A stretch of DNA of 64,000 nt from NCBI GenBank assembly GCA_029227175.1, contig JAQXZK010000034.1:1-64000 (forward strand), read 5' to 3'. Both the position numbers and the translations under genes were made by a program. Below the pieces are notes generated by a model. That model did not search any database, was not told the DNA's origin, and saw only the letters and a list, made by a program, of their open reading frames with translations. Below are positions 31,121 to 42,959 of the stretch, piece by piece. Every line of letters starts with the position of its first letter. Positions within the stretch are counted from its first letter, which is position 1. Origin of the DNA: Bacteroidales bacterium. GTDB taxonomy: Bacteria > Bacteroidota > Bacteroidia > Bacteroidales > Bacteroidaceae.

Positions 31121-31945
31121 TTATTCTTCCTTAGAAAGTCTGCGGCGACGTGCCGGTTTTTCTTTCACATCCTGCTTTACTTCAACCTTTATACCAGCCA
31201 GTTCCGGGTCTATCATGATACGTCCACAATATTCGCAAACGATGATTTTCTTACGTGAACGGATATCGAGTTGTCTCTGAGGAGGAATCTTGTTGAAGCA
31301 ACCGCCACAAGCATCACGTTGCACATAGACAATGCCCAAGCCGTTTCGGGAATTCTTTCTGATGCGCTTGAATGAGGTAAGGAGTCGTATTTCAATCTTC
31401 TTTTCCAGTTCCTGTGCCTTTTCACGGAGTCGTTCTTCTTCCTGGCGTGTTTCAGCAATAATCTCTTCAAGCTCTGATTTCTTTACCTGAAGGTCTTTGG
31501 TACGTTCTTCAAGTTCTTCCTGGCTCTTGGCTTCTTCTTTAACCTTTTCTTCGTGCTGTGCGGTAAATTCTCGGATACGCTTTTCACAAAGTTCAATTTC
31601 CAAGGTCTGGAATTCAATTTCTTTGCTCAAGAAGTCATATTCGCGGTTATTGCGTACATTTTCCTGCTGCTCCTTGTATTTAGCAACAGAAGCACGTGCT
31701 GTTTCGATTTCTGCACGCTTTCCTGCGATAGATTTTCTGAGATCAACAATATCTGTATGAATACGTTCAATGCGTGTATTCAAGCCTGCGATATCGTCCT
31801 CCAAGTCCTGCACTTCAAGAGGCAATTCTCCGCGAATAGTCTTGATTTCATCGATTTTTGACAACATTGTCTGTAACTGATACAGTGACTTGAGCTTCTG
31901 TTCTACGCTCATTTCCGATGTAACTTCTTTCTTTTCTCTTGCCAT
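31121..31945 (-). CDS. Coiled-coil C4-type zinc ribbon protein
   Basis: Long coiled coil, then CGGCFNKIPPQRQLDIRSRKKIIVCEYCGRIM. Confidence 0.9.
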   Translation of the reverse strand: MAREKKEVTSEMSVEQKLKSLYQLQTMLSKIDEIKTIRGELPLEVQDLEDDIAGLNTRIERIHTDIVDLRKSIAGKRAEIETARASVAKYKEQQENVRNNREYDFLSKEIEFQTLEIELCEKRIREFTAQHEEKVKEEAKSQEELEERTKDLQVKKSELEEIIAETRQEEERLREKAQELEKKIEIRLLTSFKRIRKNSRNGLGIVYVQRDACGGCFNKIPPQRQLDIRSRKKIIVCEYCGRIMIDPELAGIKVEVKQDVKEKPARRRRLSKEE

Positions 31946-31993
31946 AATTATAATATATGTGTAGATGTTTTTTCTATTTATTTGCCACCTCTA

Positions 31994-32785
31994 TTAGAGA
32001 TATTTGATTGGATTGGTATTTATTTTCGTCAAGACGACCCTTAGATCCGGCGATAACTGGCGAAGGACATCGCGGAACAAATCCTTGGTAAACTGTTCAC
32101 TTTCGTAGTGCCCTATTTCGCACAGCAGAATATCCTCGTGGTCGAAGAAATCATGGTAATGCACCTCCCCCGTTACGAACACGTCAGCACCTTTTTCTGC
32201 CGCTTTTTCAATGAGAAAGGCACCCGAACCACCGCACAAGGCTACTTTACTGATTTCTCTACCTTTCAAAAGATTGTGTCTGAGACATTCTACCTCAAAG
32301 ATTTGTTTAAGCATGGCCATAAATTCGCTTTCGGTCATAGGTGTCGGCAGTTCTCCGAGTACACCCGATCCGGTCTCGTTCCATTCCTCTGCCCCGACAC
32401 CTTCAGGCTGCAACACGCGTACATGCTGCAGGTTTAATTTCTCAGCCATTTTGAAGCTTACTCCCCCATGAGCATTGTCCATATTGGTATGGGCTGAATA
32501 TATGGCTATTCCGGCTTGAATAGCCTTCAGAATGCAACGCTCTACGAGATTGCGACCGGTAATCTGTTTGCAGCCTCTAAATATCAGCGGATGGTGCGAA
32601 ATGATTAGGTTACAATCCTGAACGACAGCTTCTTGGATAATGTCCTCAGTAATGTCCAAACACAATAAAACCCCTGTAACTTCCGCATCTGTCAATCCAA
32701 TTTGCAAGCCAGCATTATCATAACTTTCCTGCAACGGCAGAGGCGCGAAATGTTCAAGGGCATCAACGATTTCCTTAACTTTCAT
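31994..32785 (-). CDS. Nif3-like dinuclear metal centre protein
   Basis: NLIISHHPLIFRG, YSAHTNMDNAHGGV, VTGEVHYHD. Confidence 0.93.
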   Translation of the reverse strand: MKVKEIVDALEHFAPLPLQESYDNAGLQIGLTDAEVTGVLLCLDITEDIIQEAVVQDCNLIISHHPLIFRGCKQITGRNLVERCILKAIQAGIAIYSAHTNMDNAHGGVSFKMAEKLNLQHVRVLQPEGVGAEEWNETGSGVLGELPTPMTESEFMAMLKQIFEVECLRHNLLKGREISKVALCGGSGAFLIEKAAEKGADVFVTGEVHYHDFFDHEDILLCEIGHYESEQFTKDLFRDVLRQLSPDLRVVLTKINTNPIKYL

Positions 32786-33073
32786 ACCTTGTTTTGGATA
32801 AAAGGGTGTGCAAAGATATACATTTTACAATAAATTATGCGATATAAAGTATTGTTTTTAGTTCCCGCCAGTAAAATTTTACTATAATCCCTAACTAGTT
32901 AGAGCGGGCGGTTATCTCGGTTGCTCCATGATTTTTTTCCAAAAAATCGGCCAATAGACATGAGTTCAACGAGAAATATTCATAAAAAATATGATTTTAA
33001 TATTATATCGCTTAAATTTGCATCAATTCCACAAAAAGTGGAAGATTTAACCTTAATAATAAAATACAAGATT

Positions 33074-34519
33074 ATGTCAACACGAAGAGATTTTCTAAAG
33101 ACTGTGTCTCTGGCTACAGGTGGTGTAGCATTGGGCGGAGTTGACTTGATGGCTTCCAATGCAAAGAAAAAGAAAGTCGTTTCAACTCCTACTCCAGAAA
33201 AAGTGAAGATTGCTTATATCGGTATTGGCAACCGTGGTGAACAAATCATCAACGATTTTGCCAAAACAGGTATGGTTGAAGTGGTTGCACTCTGTGATGT
33301 CGATATGGGCGCGCCACACACACAGAAGACTATTGCCAAATATCCGAATGCCAAGCAATACCGCGACTTCCGCAAGATGTTCGATGAAATCGGTAACGAA
33401 TTTGAGGCTGTTGCCGTTGCTGTTCCTGATTTTGCTCACTTCCCCATTTGTATGCTTGCCGTTTCAGAAGGCAAACATGTATATGTAGAAAAGCCTATGT
33501 GCAGAACCTTCTACGAAGAAGAGCTCCTCATGGAAGCAGCTAAGAAACATCCGAACGTAGTGACACAGGTAGGCAACCAAGGACACTCAGAGGCAAACTA
33601 TTTCCAGTTCAAGGCCTGGAAAGATGCCGGCATCATCAAGGATGTGACCGCTGTAACAGCCCACATGAACAACTCACGTCGTTGGCATCCGTGGGACACA
33701 ACAGAAGAGCCATACGCTTCCTATAAGATAAAATACCCGCCTGCTCATGCCCTTCCCAAAGACATGGACTGGGACACTTGGTTAGGAACAGCTGCCTATC
33801 ACGACTACAGTCCTGACTATCACCTCGGACAGTGGCGTTGCTGGTACGACTTTGGCATGGGTGCCTTAGGCGATTGGGGAGCACACCTCTTGGATACCGT
33901 ACATGAGTTCTTGGAACTTGGACTTCCATACGAAGTGACACTTACCCATGCCAAGGGCCATAACGACTATTATTTCCCCTATTCATCAACCATTCTCTTC
34001 CGTTTCCCGGCACGTAAGGATATGCCACCGGTAGACGTAACATGGTATGACGGTATAGATAATCTTCCACCTATTCCTGCAGGATATGGCGTTCAAGGTC
34101 TCGATCCGAATATTCCGGTAACCAACCAAGGAGCCATCAAGACAAAGCTCAATCCGGGTAAGATTATTTACTCTAAGGAACTCACCTTCAAGGGAGGTTC
34201 TCACGGAAGTCCGTTGACCATCATCCCTGCCGAGAAGGCCAAGGAAATGGCAGACAAGTTGCCGGAAGTGCCCAAGAGTCCGTCTAACCACTTCCAGAAC
34301 TTCTTGCTTGCATGCATGGGCAAAGAAAAGACACGTTCTCCGTTCGAAATCAACGGTGTGCTTTCACAGGTATTCTCTTTAGGTGTAATCGCACAGCGAC
34401 TGAATACCCAACTCTTCTTTGATGCACGCACCAAGCAGTTTACGAACAACAACTTTGCCAACTCGCTTCTCGTCGGCACGCCTCCACGCAAGGGCTGGGA
34501 AGAATTCTACAAATTATAA
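33074..34519 (+). CDS. Gfo/Idh/MocA-family oxidoreductase with Tat signal
   Basis: MSTRRDFLKTVSLATGGVALGG; YIGIGNRGEQIIND; HVYVEKPMCRT. Start trimmed from the 32921 ORF. Confidence 0.93.
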   Translation: MSTRRDFLKTVSLATGGVALGGVDLMASNAKKKKVVSTPTPEKVKIAYIGIGNRGEQIINDFAKTGMVEVVALCDVDMGAPHTQKTIAKYPNAKQYRDFRKMFDEIGNEFEAVAVAVPDFAHFPICMLAVSEGKHVYVEKPMCRTFYEEELLMEAAKKHPNVVTQVGNQGHSEANYFQFKAWKDAGIIKDVTAVTAHMNNSRRWHPWDTTEEPYASYKIKYPPAHALPKDMDWDTWLGTAAYHDYSPDYHLGQWRCWYDFGMGALGDWGAHLLDTVHEFLELGLPYEVTLTHAKGHNDYYFPYSSTILFRFPARKDMPPVDVTWYDGIDNLPPIPAGYGVQGLDPNIPVTNQGAIKTKLNPGKIIYSKELTFKGGSHGSPLTIIPAEKAKEMADKLPEVPKSPSNHFQNFLLACMGKEKTRSPFEINGVLSQVFSLGVIAQRLNTQLFFDARTKQFTNNNFANSLLVGTPPRKGWEEFYKL

Positions 34520-34554
34520 CCACAATCTATAAAATACAATAATATCTATACATC

Positions 34555-35361
34555 ATGAAGAAAATTATTCTTCCGGCAATCATCTTGGCATGCATGGCAA
34601 GTTGCAAGCAAGCAGACAAACCGGCCGAGGCAGCTCCTTGTTGCCCAATGGCCAAAAACATCGAACTTGCGTTCAAAAACTACGAAAACACCGCAGACAA
34701 CACCCTTACCGACGCCGAAAAAGCTGACGGATGGACGCTCCTGTGGGATGGTGCCACCACACAAGGATGGAGAGGTGCCAAACTGGAGGCCTTCCCCGAA
34801 AGTGGCTGGGTTATTGAAAACGGTATTCTTAAGGTACAGCCCAGTGACGGTAAGGAATCGGCTAACGGTGGTGATATTGTTACTACCCGCACGTACAAGA
34901 ATTTCATCCTCAAGGTAGACTTTAAAATCACACCGGGTGCCAATAGCGGTATCAAATACTTTGTAGACCCGACCTTGAACAAGGGCAAAGGCTCTGCCAT
35001 CGGTTGTGAATTCCAGATTCTGGATGACGACCTCCATCCGGATGCCAAGTTGGGCGTAAAGGGTAATCGCAAGCTGGCCTCCCTCTACGACCTTATTCCG
35101 GCTCCCGAGGTTAAACCTTTGGACAAGGAAGGCTTTAACACTGCAACCGTTATCGTAGCCGGCAAGCATGTCGAACATTGGCTCAACGGTGAAAAGATGG
35201 TTTCATACGACCGCGACAGCCAGCAGTGGAACGCACTTGTAGCTTACAGCAAGTACAAGAACTGGCCGAACTTCGGAAATCTTGAAGAAGGATACATTCT
35301 CCTTCAGGACCACGGAGACGAGGTATGGTTCAAGAATGTGAAAATTAAGGAACTGGATTAA
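34555..35361 (+). CDS. DUF1080 (3-keto-disaccharide hydrolase) lipoprotein
   Basis: Lipobox [43 protein letters not shown]. Confidence 0.92.
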   Translation: MKKIILPAIILACMASCKQADKPAEAAPCCPMAKNIELAFKNYENTADNTLTDAEKADGWTLLWDGATTQGWRGAKLEAFPESGWVIENGILKVQPSDGKESANGGDIVTTRTYKNFILKVDFKITPGANSGIKYFVDPTLNKGKGSAIGCEFQILDDDLHPDAKLGVKGNRKLASLYDLIPAPEVKPLDKEGFNTATVIVAGKHVEHWLNGEKMVSYDRDSQQWNALVAYSKYKNWPNFGNLEEGYILLQDHGDEVWFKNVKIKELD

Positions 35362-35365
35362 ACTC

Positions 35366-35412
35366 AAATCTAAATGAACCGATTGGGGTTAAAAATCTAA
35401 TGAACTGATTTG
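35366..35412. repeat. Dispersed 3'-flank motif, 27-bp tandem pair
   Basis: AAATCTAAATGAACCGATTGGGGTT / AAATCTAATGAACTGATTT; related copies near 24621, 27545, 30927, 51271, 51350 and 61654. Confidence 0.75.
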
Positions 35413-35422
35413 AATTGAAGAA

Positions 35423-35455
35423 GAGGAGAACTCCACAAGAGTCTCCTCGTTTTTT
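35423..35455 (+). terminator. Rho-independent terminator
   Basis: GAGGAGA...TCTCCTCGTTTTTT. Confidence 0.85.
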
Positions 35456-35475
35456 ACTGCAAGTAGGAAAAAGAC

Positions 35476-36318
35476 ATGAAATATAATGAATACATCTTTA
35501 AGACGAATCCATCAACAGAAGTTGTGAACGATGTCCTGACAGCATTGCTGGGCGAAGTCGGATTCGAGAGCTTTGACGAATATGAGAAAGGCGTAAAGGG
35601 GTACATCCAGCGTTCTTTGGTAAACGATGACGCCATCCGGTCCATCATAGACACCTTCCCCATCGAGGCTACGACCATCACCTATTCATCGTCCGAAGTG
35701 GAAGACAAGGACTGGAACGAGCAATGGGAACAATCCTCCTTTCGGCCTATTCTCGTTGACGACATATGCGTTGTCCATGGGACCGCGCACACCGACCTGC
35801 CTTCCGTGAAATATGACATCACCATCAAGCCGCAAATGTCTTTCGGAAGCGGGCAGCATGAGACCACCTATCAGATGCTCTCCGAGATACTACAACTGAA
35901 TCTGGAGGGAAAAACCGTATTGGACATGGGATGTGGCACCGGCATACTCGCCATACTTGCCAGCATGCGAGGAGCCAAACATTGTGTAGCCATCGACATA
36001 GACGAGTGGTCGGTCAAGAGTGCCCGAGAGAGCATCATGCTGAATCATATTGACAATATTGACGTGTATGAGGGAGATGCCACATATCTCTCTCAGGTGG
36101 GTCCATTCGATGTCGTCTTGGCAAACATCAATCGCAACATTCTGCTGAACGACATGCCTCTGTATGTGGCGCGCATGTATGCAGGCTCCCGGCTCTTGAT
36201 GAGCGGTTTCTATACAGAAGACTTTCCACTCATACGCGCAATGGCCGAGCAGCAAGGATTGACGCTACTCCAAAGCCGAGAACACAACGAGTGGATGGCC
36301 GTTATGTTCGAAAAATAG
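35476..36318 (+). CDS. prmA: Ribosomal protein L11 methyltransferase
   Basis: MSFGSGQHETTYQML, VLDMGCGTGILAILASMRGAK, LANINRNILL. Confidence 0.93.
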   Translation: MKYNEYIFKTNPSTEVVNDVLTALLGEVGFESFDEYEKGVKGYIQRSLVNDDAIRSIIDTFPIEATTITYSSSEVEDKDWNEQWEQSSFRPILVDDICVVHGTAHTDLPSVKYDITIKPQMSFGSGQHETTYQMLSEILQLNLEGKTVLDMGCGTGILAILASMRGAKHCVAIDIDEWSVKSARESIMLNHIDNIDVYEGDATYLSQVGPFDVVLANINRNILLNDMPLYVARMYAGSRLLMSGFYTEDFPLIRAMAEQQGLTLLQSREHNEWMAVMFEK

Positions 36319-36410
36319 GCCGAAATGCTGACGAAACGGGTCGATTACCTCATCTACTCCACCTGTTTTTTATATAGAAAATTTTAACTGAAGAAAAATC
36401 AAACCGCTTT

Positions 36411-36441
36411 TTTGTCAGTAAAAGAAAAGTGGCTATATTCG
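36411..36441 (+). promoter_or_regulatory. Putative promoter upstream of TPP riboswitch
   Basis: TTTG-N19-TATATTCG. Confidence 0.55.
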
Positions 36442-36452
36442 CACACGTAAAG

Positions 36453-36532
36453 ACAAAGGGGTGCCCTTGTGAACAAAGGGCTGAGATTACACCCTCGAAC
36501 CTGATGCAGTTTGTACTGCCGTAGGAATTGTA
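36453..36532 (+). promoter_or_regulatory. TPP (THI-box) riboswitch
   Basis: GGGGTGCCC...GGGCTGAGATTACACCCTCGAACCTGATGCAGTTTGTACTGCCGTAGGAATTG. Confidence 0.96.
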
Positions 36533-36660
36533 TTTATGGGCGTCTGCTCTTCCCTTCACACTCACACCCTCCTTTCTCTTTGCTATAACAATCCTCCCCA
36601 AAAAACATCCCTGATACTGACAGGCGATGTAACAGGTACTAAAAAAACATCTCAAGACCC

Positions 36661-36858
36661 ATGAAGATTATCATCAACGGAAAGGAGCAGGAAACACAGG
36701 CTGCAAACATCAAGGAACTGGCAGCAAGTATGAATCTACCCGAGAAAGGAATCGCCATTGCCGTATGCAACACCATGATTCCTCGCACAGACTGGGAGAA
36801 GACCTCACTCGAGGAGAGCATGCACATCATCATCATTTCAGCAGCCTGCGGAGGATGA
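36661..36858 (+). CDS. thiS: Sulfur carrier protein ThiS
   Basis: 65 aa ubiquitin-like protein ending in GG; first gene after the TPP riboswitch. Confidence 0.93.
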   Translation: MKIIINGKEQETQAANIKELAASMNLPEKGIAIAVCNTMIPRTDWEKTSLEESMHIIIISAACGG

Positions 36859-37499
36859 TACAGTTCATTACACACTTCACCGAGCGCTACACCTACGCTG
36901 ATAGCGCCCGTATGGCCCTGTCCGGTGGATGCCGCTGGATTCAGTTGCGCATGAAAGACGCATCAGCCGCAGAAATACTGCCAGTAGCTCTGGAGGTACA
37001 AGCCCTATGTAAGCAGCACCATGCAACATTTATCATTGACGATCAAGTCGAATTGGTCCAGGAAATACATGCTGACGGTGTCCATCTGGGCAAGAACGAC
37101 ATGCCCATTGACCAAGCCAGAACGATACTTGGACCGGATTATATCATTGGCGGAACGGCAAACACCTTTGCCGACGTCGTGATGCACTACCGGCATGGGG
37201 CCGACTACATCGGCTGTGGCCCCTTCCGTTTCACGACAACCAAACGAAACCTCTCTCCCATCCTCGGAGTCGAAGGCTACAGCGGCATCCTCCGTCAGAT
37301 GCAAGATGCCGCTATCCGCCTGCCAATTATTGCCATTGGAGGTATCTGCCGCGAAGACATTCCCCCTATCATGCAGACCGGCGTGAGCGGTATAGCACTC
37401 AGCGGCACCGTATTGAGGGCTTCCGACCCTATCGGCGAAATGCAGACCCTCATAGCGATGGAACATCATTATCATTGCCAACAAGAAACATCAAAATAA
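36855..37499 (+). CDS. thiE: Thiamine phosphate synthase
   Basis: GGCRWIQLRMKDAS, FIIDDQVELVQEIHADGVHLGKNDMP; ATG overlaps the thiS stop. Confidence 0.93.
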   Translation: MIQFITHFTERYTYADSARMALSGGCRWIQLRMKDASAAEILPVALEVQALCKQHHATFIIDDQVELVQEIHADGVHLGKNDMPIDQARTILGPDYIIGGTANTFADVVMHYRHGADYIGCGPFRFTTTKRNLSPILGVEGYSGILRQMQDAAIRLPIIAIGGICREDIPPIMQTGVSGIALSGTVLRASDPIGEMQTLIAMEHHYHCQQETSK

Positions 37500-37502
37500 A
37501 AT

Positions 37503-39985
<2,483 letters not shown>

Positions 39986-39997
39986 CAGGAGTGCAAA

Positions 39998-40798
39998 ATG
40001 GAATTGACAAAAGAGCAGAAACTTCGCTACCACCGTCATCTCGTCTTGCAGGGAATCGGTGAAGAAGGACAGACCAAATTATTGCAAAGTCGCGTCCTCA
40101 TTGTCGGTGTCGGAGGGCTCGGTTCGCCTGTTGCACAATACCTCTCGGCAGCCGGAGTCGGTACATTGGGACTGGTAGATGGCGACTTGGTGAGCCTGAC
40201 AAATCTGCAACGTCAGGTCATTCATAAAACCGGTGACCTAGGACGTCCCAAAGTCGATTCAGCCGAGGAGGCCATCCATCTGCTGAATCCGGATATAAAG
40301 GTCATCAAACACGAATTCTACCTCAGCGAGACGAATGTCGCAGCACTTGTCCGCGACTATGACTTCATCGTGGACGGGACAGATAACTTCTCTTCCAAAT
40401 ATCTCATTAACGATGCGTGTATCATGGAGGGAAAACCATTCTGCATGGGTGGAATCCAACGTTTTGGCGGGCAACTGATGACTCATCTGCCGGGAACGGC
40501 CTGTTACAGGTGTCTCTTTCCCGAGCCTCCATCCATCCGTAATGTAGAAACTTGTTCTATGGTGGGTGTACTGGGCTCTGTGGCCGGAATCATGGGAACA
40601 CTGCAGGCCACCGAGGCCATCAAGTATCTCACCGGAATGGGGGAACTGTTGACCAACAGGCTGTTGACTTTTGACGGCTTGACTATGCAATTCCAAGATA
40701 TCCGGATGGGACGTCAGCCACACTGCGCCCTGTGCGGTGAGCATCCCACCATTACGACCTTGAAAGAATATGCATTCCAACCATGTTCTAAACGATAA
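39998..40798 (+). CDS. thiF: ThiF/MoeB/HesA-family adenylyltransferase
   Basis: RVLIVGVGGLGSPVAQYLSAAGVG; TDNFSSKYLIND. Confidence 0.92.
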   Translation: MELTKEQKLRYHRHLVLQGIGEEGQTKLLQSRVLIVGVGGLGSPVAQYLSAAGVGTLGLVDGDLVSLTNLQRQVIHKTGDLGRPKVDSAEEAIHLLNPDIKVIKHEFYLSETNVAALVRDYDFIVDGTDNFSSKYLINDACIMEGKPFCMGGIQRFGGQLMTHLPGTACYRCLFPEPPSIRNVETCSMVGVLGSVAGIMGTLQATEAIKYLTGMGELLTNRLLTFDGLTMQFQDIRMGRQPHCALCGEHPTITTLKEYAFQPCSKR

Positions 40799-40804
40799 AA
40801 AACT

Positions 40805-41941
40805 ATGTTTTCAGATATACTCAAAGAAATATCCTGGGAAGAGACCACAGACAGGATTGCTTCCATGACAGACGCAGATGTCCGTCGCGCCCTTTCCAAA
40901 TCCCGTTGTGATGTCAACGACTTTATGGCGTTGATTTCACCGGCGGCAGAACCCTATCTGGAGTTTATGGCGCAACTCAGCCGCAAGTATACAGAGGAGC
41001 GTTTCGGCCGTGTCATGTCTATGTTCATACCGCTCTACATCACTAATTCTTGCAGCAATTCATGTGTCTATTGCGGCTTCCATCGGCAGAACCCGATGGC
41101 ACGCACCATTCTCACGCCGGAACAGATTGAAGATGAATATCGGGCCATCAAGCGTCTGGCTCCGTTCGAGAATATTCTTCTCGTGACAGGCGAGAATCCA
41201 GCCAAAGCAGGAGTCCCCTATCTGGCCAAGGCTCTGGACATCGCCAAGAAATATTTTTCAAACCTCAAGATTGAAGTGATGCCTCTGCACACAGAAGAGT
41301 ATGCCGAACTCATCGGTCATGGACTGAACGGTGTCATCTGCTTTCAGGAGACCTATCACCGCGAGAACTACAAGACCTATCATCCGGCCGGCATGAAGAG
41401 CAATTTTGAATGGCGTGTGAACGGATTTGACCGCATGGGACAGGCCGGAGTCCACAGCATTGGCATGGGGGTACTCATCGGTTTGGAGAAAGACTGGCGT
41501 ACCGACGTGACCATGATGGCTCACCACCTGCGCTACCTACAGAAGACTTACTGGCGGACGAAATACAGTGTCAACTTTCCCCGCATGCGGCCGGCGCAAA
41601 ACGAGGGTTTTCACCCGAATTGCCTCATGACGGATAAGGAATTGGCACAGGCTACCTTCGCTATGCGCATATTCGACCACGATGTCGACATCAGCTACTC
41701 CACCCGCGAACCGGCCTATATACGCGACGGCATGTGTACGCTGGGAGTTACGACCATGAGTGCAGAGAGTAAGGTGAATCCCGGCGGTTACCACACCGAC
41801 CCTCAGGCCCTGGAACAATTCACGGTCAGCGACGAGCGCAGTGCCCGGGAAATCAACCGACGGCTTCGGGAACTGGGTCGCGAACCGGTATGGAAAGACT
41901 GGGATTCAAGCTTCGACTACATGAACCGTGTAAACCGATAA
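40805..41941 (+). CDS. thiH: 2-iminoacetate synthase ThiH (radical SAM)
   Basis: CSNSCVYCGF radical-SAM CxxxCxxC; QETYHRENYKTYHPAG. Confidence 0.95.
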   Translation: MFSDILKEISWEETTDRIASMTDADVRRALSKSRCDVNDFMALISPAAEPYLEFMAQLSRKYTEERFGRVMSMFIPLYITNSCSNSCVYCGFHRQNPMARTILTPEQIEDEYRAIKRLAPFENILLVTGENPAKAGVPYLAKALDIAKKYFSNLKIEVMPLHTEEYAELIGHGLNGVICFQETYHRENYKTYHPAGMKSNFEWRVNGFDRMGQAGVHSIGMGVLIGLEKDWRTDVTMMAHHLRYLQKTYWRTKYSVNFPRMRPAQNEGFHPNCLMTDKELAQATFAMRIFDHDVDISYSTREPAYIRDGMCTLGVTTMSAESKVNPGGYHTDPQALEQFTVSDERSAREINRRLRELGREPVWKDWDSSFDYMNRVNR

Positions 41942-41964
41942 CCAATCACAAGCATCAGCAAGAT

Positions 41965-42444
41965 ATGGATATGAGTCAGGAAGACAGAAAATGGATGAGA
42001 CAGGCTATCCGTCTCAGTGTGGAGAATGTGGATAACGGAGGAGGTCCTTTCGGCGCTGTCATTGTTAAGGAACACTCGCTCATTGCCGAGGGAGTGAACC
42101 GTGTGACAGCCAACAATGACCCGACCGCTCATGCCGAGGTCAGCGCCATTCGCGCCGCCTGCCTCAGGTTGAAAAGTCACAGTCTGGAAGGATGTACCAT
42201 CTACACCTCGTGCGAGCCGTGCCCCATGTGTCTCAGCGCCATCTATTGGGCCGGTATAAGGCGTATTTGCTACGGGAACACCAAGGCGGATGCCGAGCAC
42301 ATACACTTCGGCGACAAGTTTATCTACGACGAGATAGCCAAACCCTGTGCCGAGCGTTCCATCCCTATGGAATCCATCATGCGTGACGAAGCACTTGAGG
42401 CCTTCCGCAAGTGGGAGGAGAAGGAAGACAAGATACCCTACTGA
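41965..42444 (+). CDS. Nucleoside/guanine deaminase (CDA fold)
   Basis: PTAHAEVSAIRAAC and TSCEPCPMCLSAIYW zinc motifs; start trimmed to ATG after thiH. Confidence 0.9.
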   Translation: MDMSQEDRKWMRQAIRLSVENVDNGGGPFGAVIVKEHSLIAEGVNRVTANNDPTAHAEVSAIRAACLRLKSHSLEGCTIYTSCEPCPMCLSAIYWAGIRRICYGNTKADAEHIHFGDKFIYDEIAKPCAERSIPMESIMRDEALEAFRKWEEKEDKIPY

Positions 42445-42898
42445 CGGTTGCCGGGCGCAGGGTCGGCGAGCACTGACGCAGCATGCCAAGGCTGCTCTGT
42501 ATAAAGACGTTTTTTTTATCCGATTGGCTTCTTCGGCCTGCTTTAGAGCGCGGACGGTGCATTGCGATGCTTCGTCCAAAGCCCTGTTTGGGCCAGAACG
42601 TGATTGGACAGTCCACATCGCAAGAACATGATTATACAACACATAAAAAGATACTTGCCTCGACACATAGGTATGAAATAGGATGAGAGGTTTTTGGGGC
42701 AATGATTACAGAGTTCAAGTGATGTAGCATAGATTTTGTAATTTTTTTTCAATAGAAAGGGGGATGGGCAACGCATCCGGCTTCCTTTCGCTCCCCGCCT
42801 GCCAGCAATCTTCCTGCGGAGAATGTCGCAACACCTCCCCTCTCCAGCCGGCAGCCAGGGGCAGGTAGGGCTTTCCTCCTGCATGGATTCAGGGTATC

Positions 42899-42923
42899 AA
42901 ATGCAAAAGATTTTTTTGCATTT
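42899..42923. terminator. A/T-flanked hairpin
   Basis: AAATGCAAAAGATTTTTTTGCATTT. Confidence 0.6.
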
Positions 42924-42959
42924 ATTCACTGTAAGACGGCAAAATAAACTACATAAGGC

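Noticed and set aside
34546-35178. 210-aa minus ORF (and similar long antisense ORFs at 3392, 9352, 41917, 45486, 47756, 50795)
   Set aside because: Antisense to strongly supported genes; no family features.
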